NCBI GenBank assembly: GCA_031417395.1
Contig: JANOVM010000057.1
Coordinates: forward strand, 62,001-126,000
Direction of reading: 5' to 3'
Source of the DNA: JADKIH01 sp031417395
GTDB lineage: Bacteria; Bacteroidota; Bacteroidia; AKYH767-A; 2013-40CM-41-45
Length of the DNA stretch: 64,000 bases
Shown: piece after piece, positions 26,223-35,372 of the stretch
Layout: every line of letters begins with the position of its first letter
Numbering within the stretch: position 1 is the first letter of the stretch
Made by a program: the position numbers and the translations under genes
The notes under the pieces: model-generated
Seen by the model: only the letters and a program-made list of their open reading frames with translations
The model's database searches: none
Told to the model about the DNA's origin: nothing

Positions 26223-27068
26223 TTATTCAACCACAAACGTACCATAGTCATATGATTTTTCCGCTACTATTTTATAAAAGTAAACACCTTTCGGGAAAGA
26301 ACTGCAACTCAATATTAATTCATTATTATTGAAACTAGATTTGAAGATCAAAACTCCTTGAACGTCAAAGACCATCAGTAAATCTTTCTTATCTGAAAAG
26401 TCCTTAAGTTTAAAATTTACTTGAAATTTTGTTGGATTTGGAAAAACATCAACTCCTGTCAAATGATTTATATCTGTCAAAGTAGTAATGCAAGATGAGA
26501 ACGGTGGATTATATACTGTTGAGGTATCTCCAACCATACAGGATAATTGATCGTTTCCTGAAACACATGCCAGTTCTAAGGGCTTCAAGAGATAATTCAA
26601 ACTTCCAACTCCTTCAATCCAAACAGTCCATGAATCAAAGTGTAATTGCCTTCGATAACCATCGACGGTCAAAACTGAATCAACACCAACAACTGTGACT
26701 GTATCATTCAAACACACCGAACCGCCAAATGGATGGACAATAATGTCTCCTAAATTCAAATTAAAATTGTATAACTCATATTCAGTTGAGGATGTATCCG
26801 GATAAAAATATACTATCTTATTGCTTTCTCTAATTCCTCCTACATATAAATTATTGAAATATATTTTGCTATATGCCACACCTGAAATAAGAGAATCCCC
26901 ATTCAATATATATAAATTAAAATTCGAAGTCGGTTGACCGAAATCATCGAAATACTGGTAATTCCAAGTACCATAGTTTGAAGGAAAAGATCGGTACAAT
27001 GAAGTTTGACCATAACCTATTCTGAATAATAATAATAAAAGTAAGATGCTAAGAAAATGTTTTCCCAT
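26223..27068 (-). CDS. T9SS-secreted protein carried in a cassette-like unit
   Basis: 281 residues. Signal peptide 1-20 (…FRIGYGQ). The middle is a beta-rich domain with the pattern NGDSLISGVAYSKIYF, then DSVLTVDGYRRQLHF and WIEGVGSLNYLL; it is related to the product of 47231-48154 (NGTNYKKVY, DSVLINNQYRLRQ, YIVEGIGWL). A T9SS tail (VFPNPTKFQVNFKL…, GVYFYKIVAEK) follows. Such domains occur in many uncharacterised Bacteroidota exoproteins. The gene is flanked by attC-like palindromes at 26117-26214 and 27089-27188. Confidence 0.84.
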   Translation of the reverse strand: MGKHFLSILLLLLLFRIGYGQTSLYRSFPSNYGTWNYQYFDDFGQPTSNFNLYILNGDSLISGVAYSKIYFNNLYVGGIRESNKIVYFYPDTSSTEYELYNFNLNLGDIIVHPFGGSVCLNDTVTVVGVDSVLTVDGYRRQLHFDSWTVWIEGVGSLNYLLKPLELACVSGNDQLSCMVGDTSTVYNPPFSSCITTLTDINHLTGVDVFPNPTKFQVNFKLKDFSDKKDLLMVFDVQGVLIFKSSFNNNELILSCSSFPKGVYFYKIVAEKSYDYGTFVVE

Positions 27069-27088
27069 GGTTTTTATTTTAGCATTGC

Positions 27089-27188
27089 TTGTAACAATTT
27101 ATATACGCAACCAATTCCGCATATCCACCAATATAAATGGATATGTGCAACTGCTTGTGCATATTTCTTGCGTATATATTTGTTTTCT
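27089..27188 (-). other. attC-like palindrome upstream of the T9SS cassette gene
   Basis: Outer arms TATATACGCAA (27100-27110) and TTGCGTATATA (27168-27178) pair perfectly over 11 bp. Inner arms CATATCC (27120-27126) and GGATATG (27139-27145) pair over 7 bp. A loop and unequal spacers lie between. The edge TTGTAAC (27089-27095) is the same core as in the site at 26117-26214. This nested layout with a bulged side is typical of attC rather than a terminator; there is no T-run. Confidence 0.48.
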
Positions 27189-27305
27189 CCCTCACCCTGC
27201 TTTCATTTCAAACAATTTTGACTTTATGCAATGCCTCATGTTTAAGGAAATACTTTAAATAATATATGTCAATTATTAAAATGCTTTAATACCCAATCTT
27301 CCTCA

Positions 27306-28988
27306 CTAAAACGTAACCTCTTTCTCCACCACCTCTTTCCCCCTCTTCACCCTCACCTTCGTACTATCCCCGTGACTGAATTTCCCCAGTGCTTTCATAT
27401 AACTCATCATATCGACTACTTTGTTTTCGCCTAGTTGAATTACGATGTCTCCGGGAAGCAGTCCTGCTTTGGAAGCCGGTTTTCCGTCGGAGACTCCGTC
27501 AATGCGCATGCCTTCGCCTTCAAAAGCGTAGTCGGGTATGACGCCAAGGGTAACTTTAAATCTTGGTACTTCATCAGAGCTGTCGCTTTTCGTCTGTAAA
27601 AATGGAAGCTTGTCTGAATTATCGAGTCGGAGAAGAACATTTTCAATCATCTTAACAATCATTACAGCGCCTTCGTAATTTATTTTATCTTCATCGTCGC
27701 TGGGTTTATGATAGTCCGCATGACTGCCGCTGAAAAAATGCAGGACAGGAATATTCTGCAGGTAAAAAGAAGTATGGTCGCTGGGTCCTATGCCTGAATC
27801 GGTTTCTTTTATGTTAAAATAATTTCCTTTCGCTGAGTCGAGAACGGCTTTCCAGCTATTCGTAGTTCCTGTGCCATTTATAATAAGCGTTTTTTCATCG
27901 GGCTTGAGTCTGCCAAGCATGTCCATGTTTATCATGTAGTTTACATTCTTGAGATCGATGGTCGGATGCTTAACGAAATAATTAGAGCCAAGCAATCCCT
28001 TCTCTTCTCCACTGAAAGCAATGAAAAGGTAGTTGCTTTTTTTCAGCGAAGTAGACTTTACATATTTAGCAAGTTCAATTAATGCAGCTGTTCCGCTGGC
28101 ATTGTCGTCGGCACCGTTATGAATTGCACGCGGTCCGCGATATAGTGAACCGTCATCACCATAACCCAAATGATCGTAGTGTGCTCCGATTACAACTGTT
28201 TTGGAAGAACGATTGTCAATGTAGCCGATTACATTATTTCCCTTTTTTTCGATTTTAATAATATCCGTTCCCAAAGTGCAATTGGTGACTACGCTGTCTT
28301 TTAAAACTCTTGCAGCTTTTTTATTTGCAAAAATTACAGGTATGGATGCAGGTGTTGTCCTGTTCTTCCAATCGGCAACAGGGTCAGCAAGGGATGTATC
28401 GCTGTTAATGAAAATTACGGCTGATGCACCACGCGTTACTGCTTCGTCAATTTTCTTTCGCAGGTCTGTCCAGTCACCGAACTTACCATGAGGATCGTTA
28501 CCATCGGGTGTTCCGGTTTCAATAATGAATATTTTTTTTGCAATGTTTAGTTTGCCTTTATAGTCTTCGCGTTTATTTTTAATATCGTTAATACCATATC
28601 CGACTCTGGCTACATAGCCGGTTATTGATCCGTTGGAAGAATATGGTAAAGGGTAGAAATCAACACCGGGTGTATATATGTTTGAGTTTACAATTAGCTG
28701 TGTGCCAGGACCGTTTTCTGCGCCTGCTGTGAAAGGAAACTCCTGAAGAAATTTATCTTCTCCTTTTGGTTTGAGTCCTGCTTTTTTAAATGCTTTTTGG
28801 ATGTATTCATTCGCTTTTTTCTCTCCGGGAGTTCCGGTTTCTCTTCCTTCAAAAGCGTCGGAGGCCAGCGTTGATATATGCTCTTTGAGATTTTTTTTAA
28901 GTTGTTCGTCGCTGACGGGAAGGTAGCTCGTACTTTTGCAGGAGACAATACCGATGAGGAGGAGAAGAAGGAGGTGTTTTTTTAACAT
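27306..28988 (-). CDS. M28-family aminopeptidase lipoprotein with PA and PDZ domains
   Basis: 560 residues. The lipobox GIVSCKS near residue 17 marks a lipoprotein. A protease-associated insert spans about 120-235. The M28 zinc site is read from GAHYDHLGY, HNGADDNASGTA, FSGEEKGLLGS, MINMDMLGR and SDHTSF, which supply the His, Asp, Glu, Glu, Asp and His ligands or base. A C-terminal PDZ domain (about 480-560) has the GEGMRIDGVSDGKPASKAGL carboxylate-binding loop. It probably removes N-terminal residues from peptides at the cell surface or in the periplasm. A TAACTTTG box (minus strand 29003-28996) lies just upstream. Confidence 0.93.
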   Translation of the reverse strand: MLKKHLLLLLLIGIVSCKSTSYLPVSDEQLKKNLKEHISTLASDAFEGRETGTPGEKKANEYIQKAFKKAGLKPKGEDKFLQEFPFTAGAENGPGTQLIVNSNIYTPGVDFYPLPYSSNGSITGYVARVGYGINDIKNKREDYKGKLNIAKKIFIIETGTPDGNDPHGKFGDWTDLRKKIDEAVTRGASAVIFINSDTSLADPVADWKNRTTPASIPVIFANKKAARVLKDSVVTNCTLGTDIIKIEKKGNNVIGYIDNRSSKTVVIGAHYDHLGYGDDGSLYRGPRAIHNGADDNASGTAALIELAKYVKSTSLKKSNYLFIAFSGEEKGLLGSNYFVKHPTIDLKNVNYMINMDMLGRLKPDEKTLIINGTGTTNSWKAVLDSAKGNYFNIKETDSGIGPSDHTSFYLQNIPVLHFFSGSHADYHKPSDDEDKINYEGAVMIVKMIENVLLRLDNSDKLPFLQTKSDSSDEVPRFKVTLGVIPDYAFEGEGMRIDGVSDGKPASKAGLLPGDIVIQLGENKVVDMMSYMKALGKFSHGDSTKVRVKRGKEVVEKEVTF

Positions 28989-29071
28989 AGTGTTGCAAAG
29001 TTAATTTAAAATGCAATAAGAAAACAGGTGGTTTTAATTTCTGTGTTGGGTGCTTTTTGATAGATTTTTTT

Positions 29072-29160
29072 TAACCGCAAAGTTCACAGAAGCAATTAGT
29101 GAGAAAGATGCAATTTTTTCTTTGCGAATCTTTGCGAAAATCTTTGCGAACTTTGCGGTA
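29072..29160. repeat. inverted repeat ACCGCAAAGTTC with internal TTTGCGAA repeats
   Basis: Arms 29074-29085 and 29148-29159 are perfect 12-bp complements. The right arm is preceded by three direct copies of TTTGCGAA-like heptamers. It resembles the AAAG-rich palindromic repeats scattered in Bacteroidota genomes. It lies between divergent genes. Confidence 0.65.
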
Positions 29161-29232
29161 AAAATCCGACAACTACTAATACCCACCCAACCCCACCACA
29201 AAGAAACCCTATCTTTGTCCCAACTTACTTCA

Positions 29233-29859
29233 ATGCGTATTTTCATTATTTATTTATTCTTAACTACAACTTTTGCCCAAGCACAGAAGCCCACAATCTC
29301 TTTCTCAAAACTTACCTGCCCGGAAAAAATGTGGGTGGTTTTACATCCCTTTATAGCCAGTAAAACGCGTAAGTTAACAAACGAAGCAGTATCAGTATCC
29401 AATGAAATGAAAAAGGACTCCGCTCTTGATGGCGACGCTTCCGGCGGACAAGTCGATGCTTTCCGTCATGGGTATTGGATGGCTTTATTGTCCAAAAATA
29501 TTTGCTGGAAAAAAGCATTACGTCTCGGAAAAGCTCATGAAAAAGGAAGTTTTAAAAAATACAAAAAAGGTATTGCCGACGAAGAAGGCAGCCGCCCCGA
29601 TTCCGTTTCCTCTGAAATGGATCTTTATAATAATAACGTTGGTATTACCTTAGGACGCAGCAATAGGAAAGTAAGTAACGACAACTTAAGAATGATTGTT
29701 AAAAATGCCGTTTTATCAGGTAAAATGATGATCATTTTCAAGAATGCAGAAGGTATTGCCCTGGATAGCCTTGGCAAACCCATTGATTTTTCAGGATTGG
29801 AAAATTATTGGAGGGTGCCGAAAATCCTTGTCAGTTCTGATAAAACAAATTATCAATAA
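29233..29859 (+). CDS. secreted protein with a DUF6973-like domain
   Basis: 208 residues from the ATG at 29233. I chose this start because it gives a clean signal peptide (MRIFIIYLFLTTTFAQAQ), whereas the longer frame runs back through the inverted repeat. The body has GGQVDAFRHGYWMALLSK, GKAHEKGSFKKYKKG and SEMDLYNNNVGITLG, a helix-rich pattern with conserved Asp, His and Asn as in the DUF6973 family of uncharacterised, possibly hydrolytic, domains. A TATCTTTG box at 29210-29217 may be its -7 element. Function unknown. Confidence 0.8.
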   Translation: MRIFIIYLFLTTTFAQAQKPTISFSKLTCPEKMWVVLHPFIASKTRKLTNEAVSVSNEMKKDSALDGDASGGQVDAFRHGYWMALLSKNICWKKALRLGKAHEKGSFKKYKKGIADEEGSRPDSVSSEMDLYNNNVGITLGRSNRKVSNDNLRMIVKNAVLSGKMMIIFKNAEGIALDSLGKPIDFSGLENYWRVPKILVSSDKTNYQ

Positions 29860-29910
29860 ATATTCGTATCATTCACAGTATTTTTTATTTTTACAGGATA
29901 ATAGAAATTT

Positions 29911-31218
29911 ATGAAATACCTACCCATAGACAAGAACCTGTTTATTGAAAACAGAAAAAAATTTAAATCCCACCTTCTGACAGACTCAATAGCCATTTTT
30001 CATTCCAACGATGAAATGCCCAGGAGCGGTGATCAGAATTTTCCTTTCCGTCAACAGCCAGATCTGTTCTGGCTGAGCGGAATTGACCAGGAGCAAACGG
30101 TATTGATATTGGCTCCAAACCATCCTATAGCTGAATATAGGGAGGTGCTTTTTCTTCGCAAAACCAATGAACACATCGCTGTTTGGGAAGGACATAAATA
30201 CACTAAAGAAGAAGCAAGAGAAGCCAGCGGAATCCAAAACATTTATTGGACCGACGATCTGAAAGCAATTCTTCCACTGCTCATGCATCATTCTTCGAAT
30301 GTATATATCAATCTCAATGAAAACGATCGTTTCACAACAGAGGTTGTTTATCGCGACGAGCGTTTTGCTAATGAACTTAAAAGCAAATATCCCAACCACC
30401 ACTATGAGCGTTCCGGACCAATCATGGCTAAATTACGCTGTATAAAATCGGAAGCAGAAGTAAAATTAATCAGCCGCGCTTGTGACATTACCGATAAAGC
30501 TTTTCGAAAAGTTTTACAAAAGACAAGACCGGGTATTATGGAATATGAAATCGAAGCTGAAATCATTCATACATTCACCGCTAATCGCGCCAATGGTCAT
30601 GCCTATTATCCGATTATAGCCAGCGGAGCCAGCGCTTGTGTTCTTCACTACAACGACAATAACAAAGAATGCAAGGATGGCGAAGTCATTTTAATGGATT
30701 TTGGTGCTGAATATGCCAACTACGCTGCTGATCTTACGCGTTGCATACCTGTTAGCGGCCGCTTTACCAAACGTCAAAAAGATGTTTACAATGCTGTGCT
30801 GCGTGTTATGCGTGCTGCCATTAAGATGCTCGTTATTGGAAATACCATTCCCAAATATCATGAAGAGGTCGGCAAAATCATGGAGCAGGAGTTGATTGGC
30901 CTTGGTTTATTGAATAAATCGGAAGTTGAAAAACAAGATCCAAAACTACCGTTGTACAAAAAATATTTCATGCACGGCACGTCCCATTTTCTTGGTCTCG
31001 ACGTTCACGATATTGGAAACCGTTATCAGCCTATGCAGGCAGGAATGATCTTTACCTGTGAGCCGGGCATTTACATTCCAGAAGAAGGTCTGGGTATTCG
31101 CATAGAAAACGATATACTGATTACTGAAAAAGGTCCTGTAGATTTAATGGCACACATTCCCATTGAAGCCGATGAGATTGAAGAATTAATGGCAAAGCAG
31201 AATGTCGCTGTTCATTAA
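29911..31218 (+). CDS. pepP: Xaa-Pro aminopeptidase (M24B)
   Basis: 435 residues. An N-terminal aminopeptidase-P domain (PRSGDQNFPFRQQPDLFWLSG) is followed by the pita-bread catalytic fold. Dinuclear metal ligands are Asp in LMDFGAEYANYAADLTR (two Asp, about 263 and 274), His in HGTSHFLGLDVHD (about 359), Glu in CEPGIYIPEEG (about 383) and Glu in RIENDILI (about 400). It removes the N-terminal residue before proline. No signal peptide, so cytosolic. Confidence 0.95.
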   Translation: MKYLPIDKNLFIENRKKFKSHLLTDSIAIFHSNDEMPRSGDQNFPFRQQPDLFWLSGIDQEQTVLILAPNHPIAEYREVLFLRKTNEHIAVWEGHKYTKEEAREASGIQNIYWTDDLKAILPLLMHHSSNVYINLNENDRFTTEVVYRDERFANELKSKYPNHHYERSGPIMAKLRCIKSEAEVKLISRACDITDKAFRKVLQKTRPGIMEYEIEAEIIHTFTANRANGHAYYPIIASGASACVLHYNDNNKECKDGEVILMDFGAEYANYAADLTRCIPVSGRFTKRQKDVYNAVLRVMRAAIKMLVIGNTIPKYHEEVGKIMEQELIGLGLLNKSEVEKQDPKLPLYKKYFMHGTSHFLGLDVHDIGNRYQPMQAGMIFTCEPGIYIPEEGLGIRIENDILITEKGPVDLMAHIPIEADEIEELMAKQNVAVH

Positions 31219-31310
31219 ATGTGCAATTTTTTATTGAATGCTTTCTTGAAAAAATATTACCGGGGCAATATATTTTGCCGAAGCATTATTAATTAATAAA
31301 CATTTTTTCT

Positions 31311-31811
31311 ATGCTTAAAGCCACATTACTTCGCTATACCGATTACAATTACTGGGCAAATGAACTTCTGCTTAAATTAATCGAAAATAAAATAAGCAAT
31401 GCCAAGCTTGATAAGGAAATAGTGAGCAGCTTTCCTTCTTTGCGCAAAACCGTTTATCACCTTTGGGATGCAGAATTTATCTGGATAAAAAGATTAAAAG
31501 GTGAGTCCTTAAATGATTGGCCAAGCAAATCTTTTAACGGAACATTTTCGGAAGCAAAAGAAAAAATTCTGGCTCGGGATAAAGAATTTATTCATTTTAT
31601 GGAAAATTCAGATGATGAGCAATTGTCTTTGCCTTTTACATATCATAATATCGAAGGGAAACCTTTTACCAATCCTGTTTGGGAGTCTGTTTTGCATTGT
31701 ATGAATCACAGCACGTATCATCGGGGACAAATTGTTACTATGTTAAGACAGCTTGAAGTTGCAGATATTCCATCTACAGATTATATTAATTATTGCAGGG
31801 TAAAGAAGTAG
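31311..31811 (+). CDS. DinB-family metal-binding four-helix protein
   Basis: 166 residues. It has the DinB bundle with three His ligands: VYHLWDAEFIW (His near 46), and NHSTYHRGQIV (two His near 135-139). Family members bind a divalent metal and some act as thiol transferases, for example on mycothiol or bacillithiol; others are of unknown function. It is 93 nt downstream of pepP and could be its own transcription unit. A hairpin GGCAA-TATATT-TTGCC sits in the gap at about 31264-31279. Confidence 0.88.
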   Translation: MLKATLLRYTDYNYWANELLLKLIENKISNAKLDKEIVSSFPSLRKTVYHLWDAEFIWIKRLKGESLNDWPSKSFNGTFSEAKEKILARDKEFIHFMENSDDEQLSLPFTYHNIEGKPFTNPVWESVLHCMNHSTYHRGQIVTMLRQLEVADIPSTDYINYCRVKK

Positions 31812-31990
31812 AAAGAACTTTCAATCTTTAAAGGAAGATAGATGTAGAGATTTTATTTCTTTCTATAATATTTTTTTTAGATTCAGATTATTGGCGAAGT
31901 CAGAAAATATTGATTTTAAAGATTGTAAGAAAAACATGAAATTTCTTTGATTTTTACTGAACTTATTTCGACCTCTTCTGTAAAATAGAT

Positions 31991-32749
31991 ATGAGGATTT
32001 TGTTGATTCTTGTTTTTATTTACAGCTTAAATTCTTGTAAGAAGGAAACGCAAAGCGAGAATATATACTCCCAACAAAGTGATAGTGATTCAGTCATCAT
32101 TCAAAATAATAATTATTTTGATCTTCCCGCTGATTCCGCGCCGAGATTTGTAAATGTTTCTTACATAGATTTGAATAAAATCACAAGAATCAGTCGTTTC
32201 CGTTCCGGGATTGGCCACGATTACTCTGACGATTTTGAATTTTGCAGAAGCATGAAGCATTATTTTGATCCCGGTATTTACTCGAACGATACCATTCGTA
32301 TTTTTTCGCCTGTAAATGGAAAAATAGTGAGGATGTTTTCTGAATGGGCGGGAAACCAAATTCAAATACGAAGCACCGATTTCCCTGCATTTACTTTCAT
32401 ATTGTTTCATGTGAATTCATTTCCATCTGTTCAGGAAAACGTAGACGTACAGCCGGGACAACTCCTGGGATATCATATAGGAAACATGACTATGTCAGAT
32501 ATTGCCGTAAAGGTTAATACTTCTGTAAACGGTCCAAAAGCTGACTCGATTTCTCAACCGGGGCTTCGTTTGTTTTCAATCTTTCAATTAATGAGTGATT
32601 CACTTTTTAACAATTTTCAACTGAAAGGAATTGCAAATCGAAACGACATGATAATTTCCGAAGAGGATAGGAATAGTAGTCCACTGAATTGTAATGGAGA
32701 GGTTTTTCAAAATGAAGGCTTGTTGCAAAACTGGATAACCCTTCAATAA
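31991..32749 (+). CDS. lipoprotein with a degenerate M23-like fold
   Basis: 252 residues. The signal peptide with lipobox LNSCKKE gives a lipidated Cys near residue 16. The core follows the M23/LytM order: FRSGIGHDYSDDFE, then FSPVNGKIVRMFSEWAGNQIQI, FTFILFHVN, and DVQPGQLLGYHIGNMTMSDIAVKV. The positions of the classical zinc ligands (HxxxD near the start, HxH near the end) are only partly kept: one His-x-x-x-Asp is visible but the HxH appears as Phe-His-Val-Asn. It may be an inactive, binding-only domain. Function unknown. Confidence 0.7.
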   Translation: MRILLILVFIYSLNSCKKETQSENIYSQQSDSDSVIIQNNNYFDLPADSAPRFVNVSYIDLNKITRISRFRSGIGHDYSDDFEFCRSMKHYFDPGIYSNDTIRIFSPVNGKIVRMFSEWAGNQIQIRSTDFPAFTFILFHVNSFPSVQENVDVQPGQLLGYHIGNMTMSDIAVKVNTSVNGPKADSISQPGLRLFSIFQLMSDSLFNNFQLKGIANRNDMIISEEDRNSSPLNCNGEVFQNEGLLQNWITLQ

Positions 32750-32807
32750 CCATTTAAAAAACATTTTGAATGCAAAATATTTATTTAAAGAGTCAACTAA
32801 AAATTAT

Positions 32808-33539
32808 TTAAAACCGAATAGGCAAATTACTCCTTACAAACACAGCTTTACCTTTTTGTTTACCGGGAGACCATGCAGGCATGTTTCTGACTAAACGAAC
32901 GGCTTCTTTATCGCAGGCATTTCCAACACCACGTGAAACATAAGGAAATAATACTTTTCCTTTTGGACTAATTAAAAAGTTGACATAAACAGTGCCTTTT
33001 AAATTTCCGGGAGGGCGTTTTAGATTTGCCGATAAATATTCAAATAATTTTTGTTCACCACCGGGAAATGCCGGCATAACTTCAACAACGGTTTTTGCAT
33101 TTTGTTGTGCTGAAGCATCTGCACTTTTGCTTTGCCCGAACATTTTATGGTATTCTTTTGACGAAATAGTATAATCAGTGATTGTCATAGCTCCATGACA
33201 ATGACCGTCAAGAATGTTGAACATTTCTGTATCACCAAGTGCTAAAACAGCACTCCAGTCGCGGCAGGCACTCAGCGTATCACTCAGAGCCCAGTTTGCA
33301 ACGCCTCTTCTGAAATATGCTTTGCGATCGGATTCGTCTTTACTAATTTCACTACTGAAAAATTTATTGGCTTCGCTGAAATTCCCGGTTTGAATAAGTT
33401 GTACGCCCTGATCAACATCAGGGGTAGTCTGATCACTCAACAAACTTTTAACAAGTGAATCCTTATCAAGATTACTCTGTGCATTTAAAAACTGTGGAAG
33501 AATAAAAATAAGGAACAGTGTTGTAATATTTCTAAACAT
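32808..33539 (-). CDS. TonB C-terminal-domain protein with a TPR-like region
   Basis: 243 residues from the ATG at 33539; a TTG 24 nt upstream is a less likely start. The signal peptide runs to about 21 (…LNAQSN). A small helical repeat region (about 45-115, RRGVANWALSDTLSACRDWS) resembles one or two TPR units. The C-terminal TonB domain has AFPGGEQKLFEYLSANLK, GTVYVNFLISPKGKV and AVRLVRNMPAWSPGKQ. It lacks the usual N-terminal membrane anchor and Pro-rich arm of an energy transducer. It may act as a periplasmic binding partner of outer-membrane receptors. Confidence 0.85.
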   Translation of the reverse strand: MFRNITTLFLIFILPQFLNAQSNLDKDSLVKSLLSDQTTPDVDQGVQLIQTGNFSEANKFFSSEISKDESDRKAYFRRGVANWALSDTLSACRDWSAVLALGDTEMFNILDGHCHGAMTITDYTISSKEYHKMFGQSKSADASAQQNAKTVVEVMPAFPGGEQKLFEYLSANLKRPPGNLKGTVYVNFLISPKGKVLFPYVSRGVGNACDKEAVRLVRNMPAWSPGKQKGKAVFVRSNLPIRF

Positions 33540-33592
33540 AATGAAGCATTTAATGATTTTCAAATATATTGTTTTTTTTAGATTATGAAAAA

Positions 33593-34789
33593 TTAACTGC
33601 TGCTAACAGGTATGATTTTCGGTACTACAAGCCAAAATCCGGTCAAAGTAATCAAAGAAAAGGCCCCCATTGTCCACCAAAGCATATCAAAACCCCACCG
33701 GGTCACAATTCCTGTTCCAATGATTGGAGCAAGAATAAAAGCTGCCGACCATGCTGTTGAATACATTCCTGTAATAACTCCGCGATTGGTTTCATTTGCT
33801 TTTGAAACAGCAACCGTCATCATAAATGGCATGGCAAAGATTTCCGAAAAACTAAGGACTATCATTGAAACAATGAGGATAACCGGCGAACTGAAAAAAT
33901 TCAACATCACCAAACCCAATCCGCCAAGCATTACACCCGATATGATAATTTTTTTCGGATGAACAGTGTTTTCAAGTTTGAAAACAAGCATCATTTCAAA
34001 AATAAAAACGATAAGTCCGTTAAGCGCTAAAAGATAGCCGGTATCCTTTTTGGGAAGATGATGTACCTGATCGTAAAACAATGGTAACGTGCAAAAAAGC
34101 TGGAAGAAAATAATTGCATAAAACATACAAAGCATAATATAAAGCATAAAGACGGGACTTCTTAAGGGAGATGCAGAAGAAGATGGAGCTTTTTTAGTGA
34201 ACGTTGTTGATTTGATTTTAGCATGGAAATAAAAGTACAATACTATTCCTGCTGCTATACTAGTAAGTCCATCACCAATGAATATTAAGCGAAAGGAATA
34301 GCCAACCAATATACCTGCTACGGCCGGGCCTATTCCGGCACCCAGATTTACTGCCATTCGTATTAATGAAAAAGATCGTGTCATACTTTCGGGCTTGGCG
34401 AATGAACTAATCGCTGACGACATAGCAGGGCGTAACAAATCTAAAAGTGTACTGGTAACAAGCATACCTATGCATATTGCTTCAAAACTGTTTAACCAGA
34501 CAAGACAAACACATGAAATTCCTCCCATGATTAAACTGAAAAGTTGAACACCAAAATACCCAAAGCGATCACTTAGCCAACCGCCACTCAAAGAACCAAT
34601 CATGCTTCCTAAGCCAAAAAAGGCAGCAACAATTCCCGCTTGCGAAACAGTAAAGTTTCTGTCTGTTGTTAGGTACAATGTCATAAAAGGTAATACCATC
34701 ATACCGCTTCGGTTCACAAGTGTGACCAAAGCCAGAATCCAGGTTTCGCGGGAAAGGCCACTGTATGATTTTCGAAGGAGGTTTAACAC
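33593..34789 (-). CDS. MFS permease
   Basis: 398 residues, 12 hydrophobic segments. The loop between helices 2 and 3 is GGWLSDRFGYFGVQ, matching the MFS motif G-x-x-x-D-R-x-G, and the first helix carries RETWILALVTLVNRSGMMVLP as in drug or sugar efflux permeases of the MdtH/YfcJ kind. The start codon is GTG at 34789, with no ATG upstream in frame before the next stop. The substrate is unknown. A TACTTTTG -7-like box lies at minus strand 34825-34818. Confidence 0.87.
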   Translation of the reverse strand: MLNLLRKSYSGLSRETWILALVTLVNRSGMMVLPFMTLYLTTDRNFTVSQAGIVAAFFGLGSMIGSLSGGWLSDRFGYFGVQLFSLIMGGISCVCLVWLNSFEAICIGMLVTSTLLDLLRPAMSSAISSFAKPESMTRSFSLIRMAVNLGAGIGPAVAGILVGYSFRLIFIGDGLTSIAAGIVLYFYFHAKIKSTTFTKKAPSSSASPLRSPVFMLYIMLCMFYAIIFFQLFCTLPLFYDQVHHLPKKDTGYLLALNGLIVFIFEMMLVFKLENTVHPKKIIISGVMLGGLGLVMLNFFSSPVILIVSMIVLSFSEIFAMPFMMTVAVSKANETNRGVITGMYSTAWSAAFILAPIIGTGIVTRWGFDMLWWTMGAFSLITLTGFWLVVPKIIPVSSS

Positions 34790-35025
34790 AATAAATTTTA
34801 ATCAATAAATCGGCAGGCAAAAGTAATATAATAAGGACAATTAAGATAAAGGCTAAATTTAAGCTAAATCTAAGTATCTAAAATAATTTAAAACTTTTTT
34901 ATTGATAAGAAATTAATAATATTGTACACTTGATTTTCACAATAGTGTAGTTCAGTTAACACTTTAAAAAACGAGGCGGTACCGAAAAGCCTGACGAGTA
35001 GGAAAAAAATAAATCAAAAAATAAA

Positions 35026-35364
35026 ATGGACACACAAAAAGTTGATATGTTTATTATGGCCAACAGTAAATTTTTCGAAAGTCACCATGTCATGCAAATC
35101 AGAGACAGACTGCTGCAGATTGAAGATGCCAAATGGAGTATGATTCAAACGATTCAGTTTAAAGACCCAACAACAAGTCTTATTGTTTCATTACTTGGCG
35201 GAAGTCTTGGCATTGACAGATTTTTAATAGGTGATACAGGCCTTGGTGTAGGAAAGCTGCTTACCTGCGGTGGACTTGGCATATGGGCCATTATTGACTG
35301 GTTCATGATTATGGGCGCAACAAGAGAGAAAAACATGATAAAACTTCAACCGTTTCTTGTCTGA
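35026..35364 (+). CDS. TM2-domain protein
   Basis: 112 residues. The N-terminal amphipathic part (…VDMFIMANSKFFE) is followed by two membrane helices in TM2 arrangement: SLIVSLLGGSLGIDRFLIGDTGLGVGKLLT and GGLGIWAIIDWFMI (given in parts). The short turn with the D-R-F motif is the family mark. It is the first gene of a four-gene cluster (spacings 8, -4 and 1 nt) ending in an M48 peptidase. Confidence 0.92.
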   Translation: MDTQKVDMFIMANSKFFESHHVMQIRDRLLQIEDAKWSMIQTIQFKDPTTSLIVSLLGGSLGIDRFLIGDTGLGVGKLLTCGGLGIWAIIDWFMIMGATREKNMIKLQPFLV

Positions 35365-35372
35365 TCGTTAAC

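Noticed and set aside
31264..31290. 16-nt identity TTGCCGAAGCATTATT with the attC-like site at 26135-26150
   Set aside because: At 31264-31290 the sequence forms a small hairpin after pepP with arms in a different order and no core sites. It may be a chance match or a weak terminator, and is not strong enough to call another attC.
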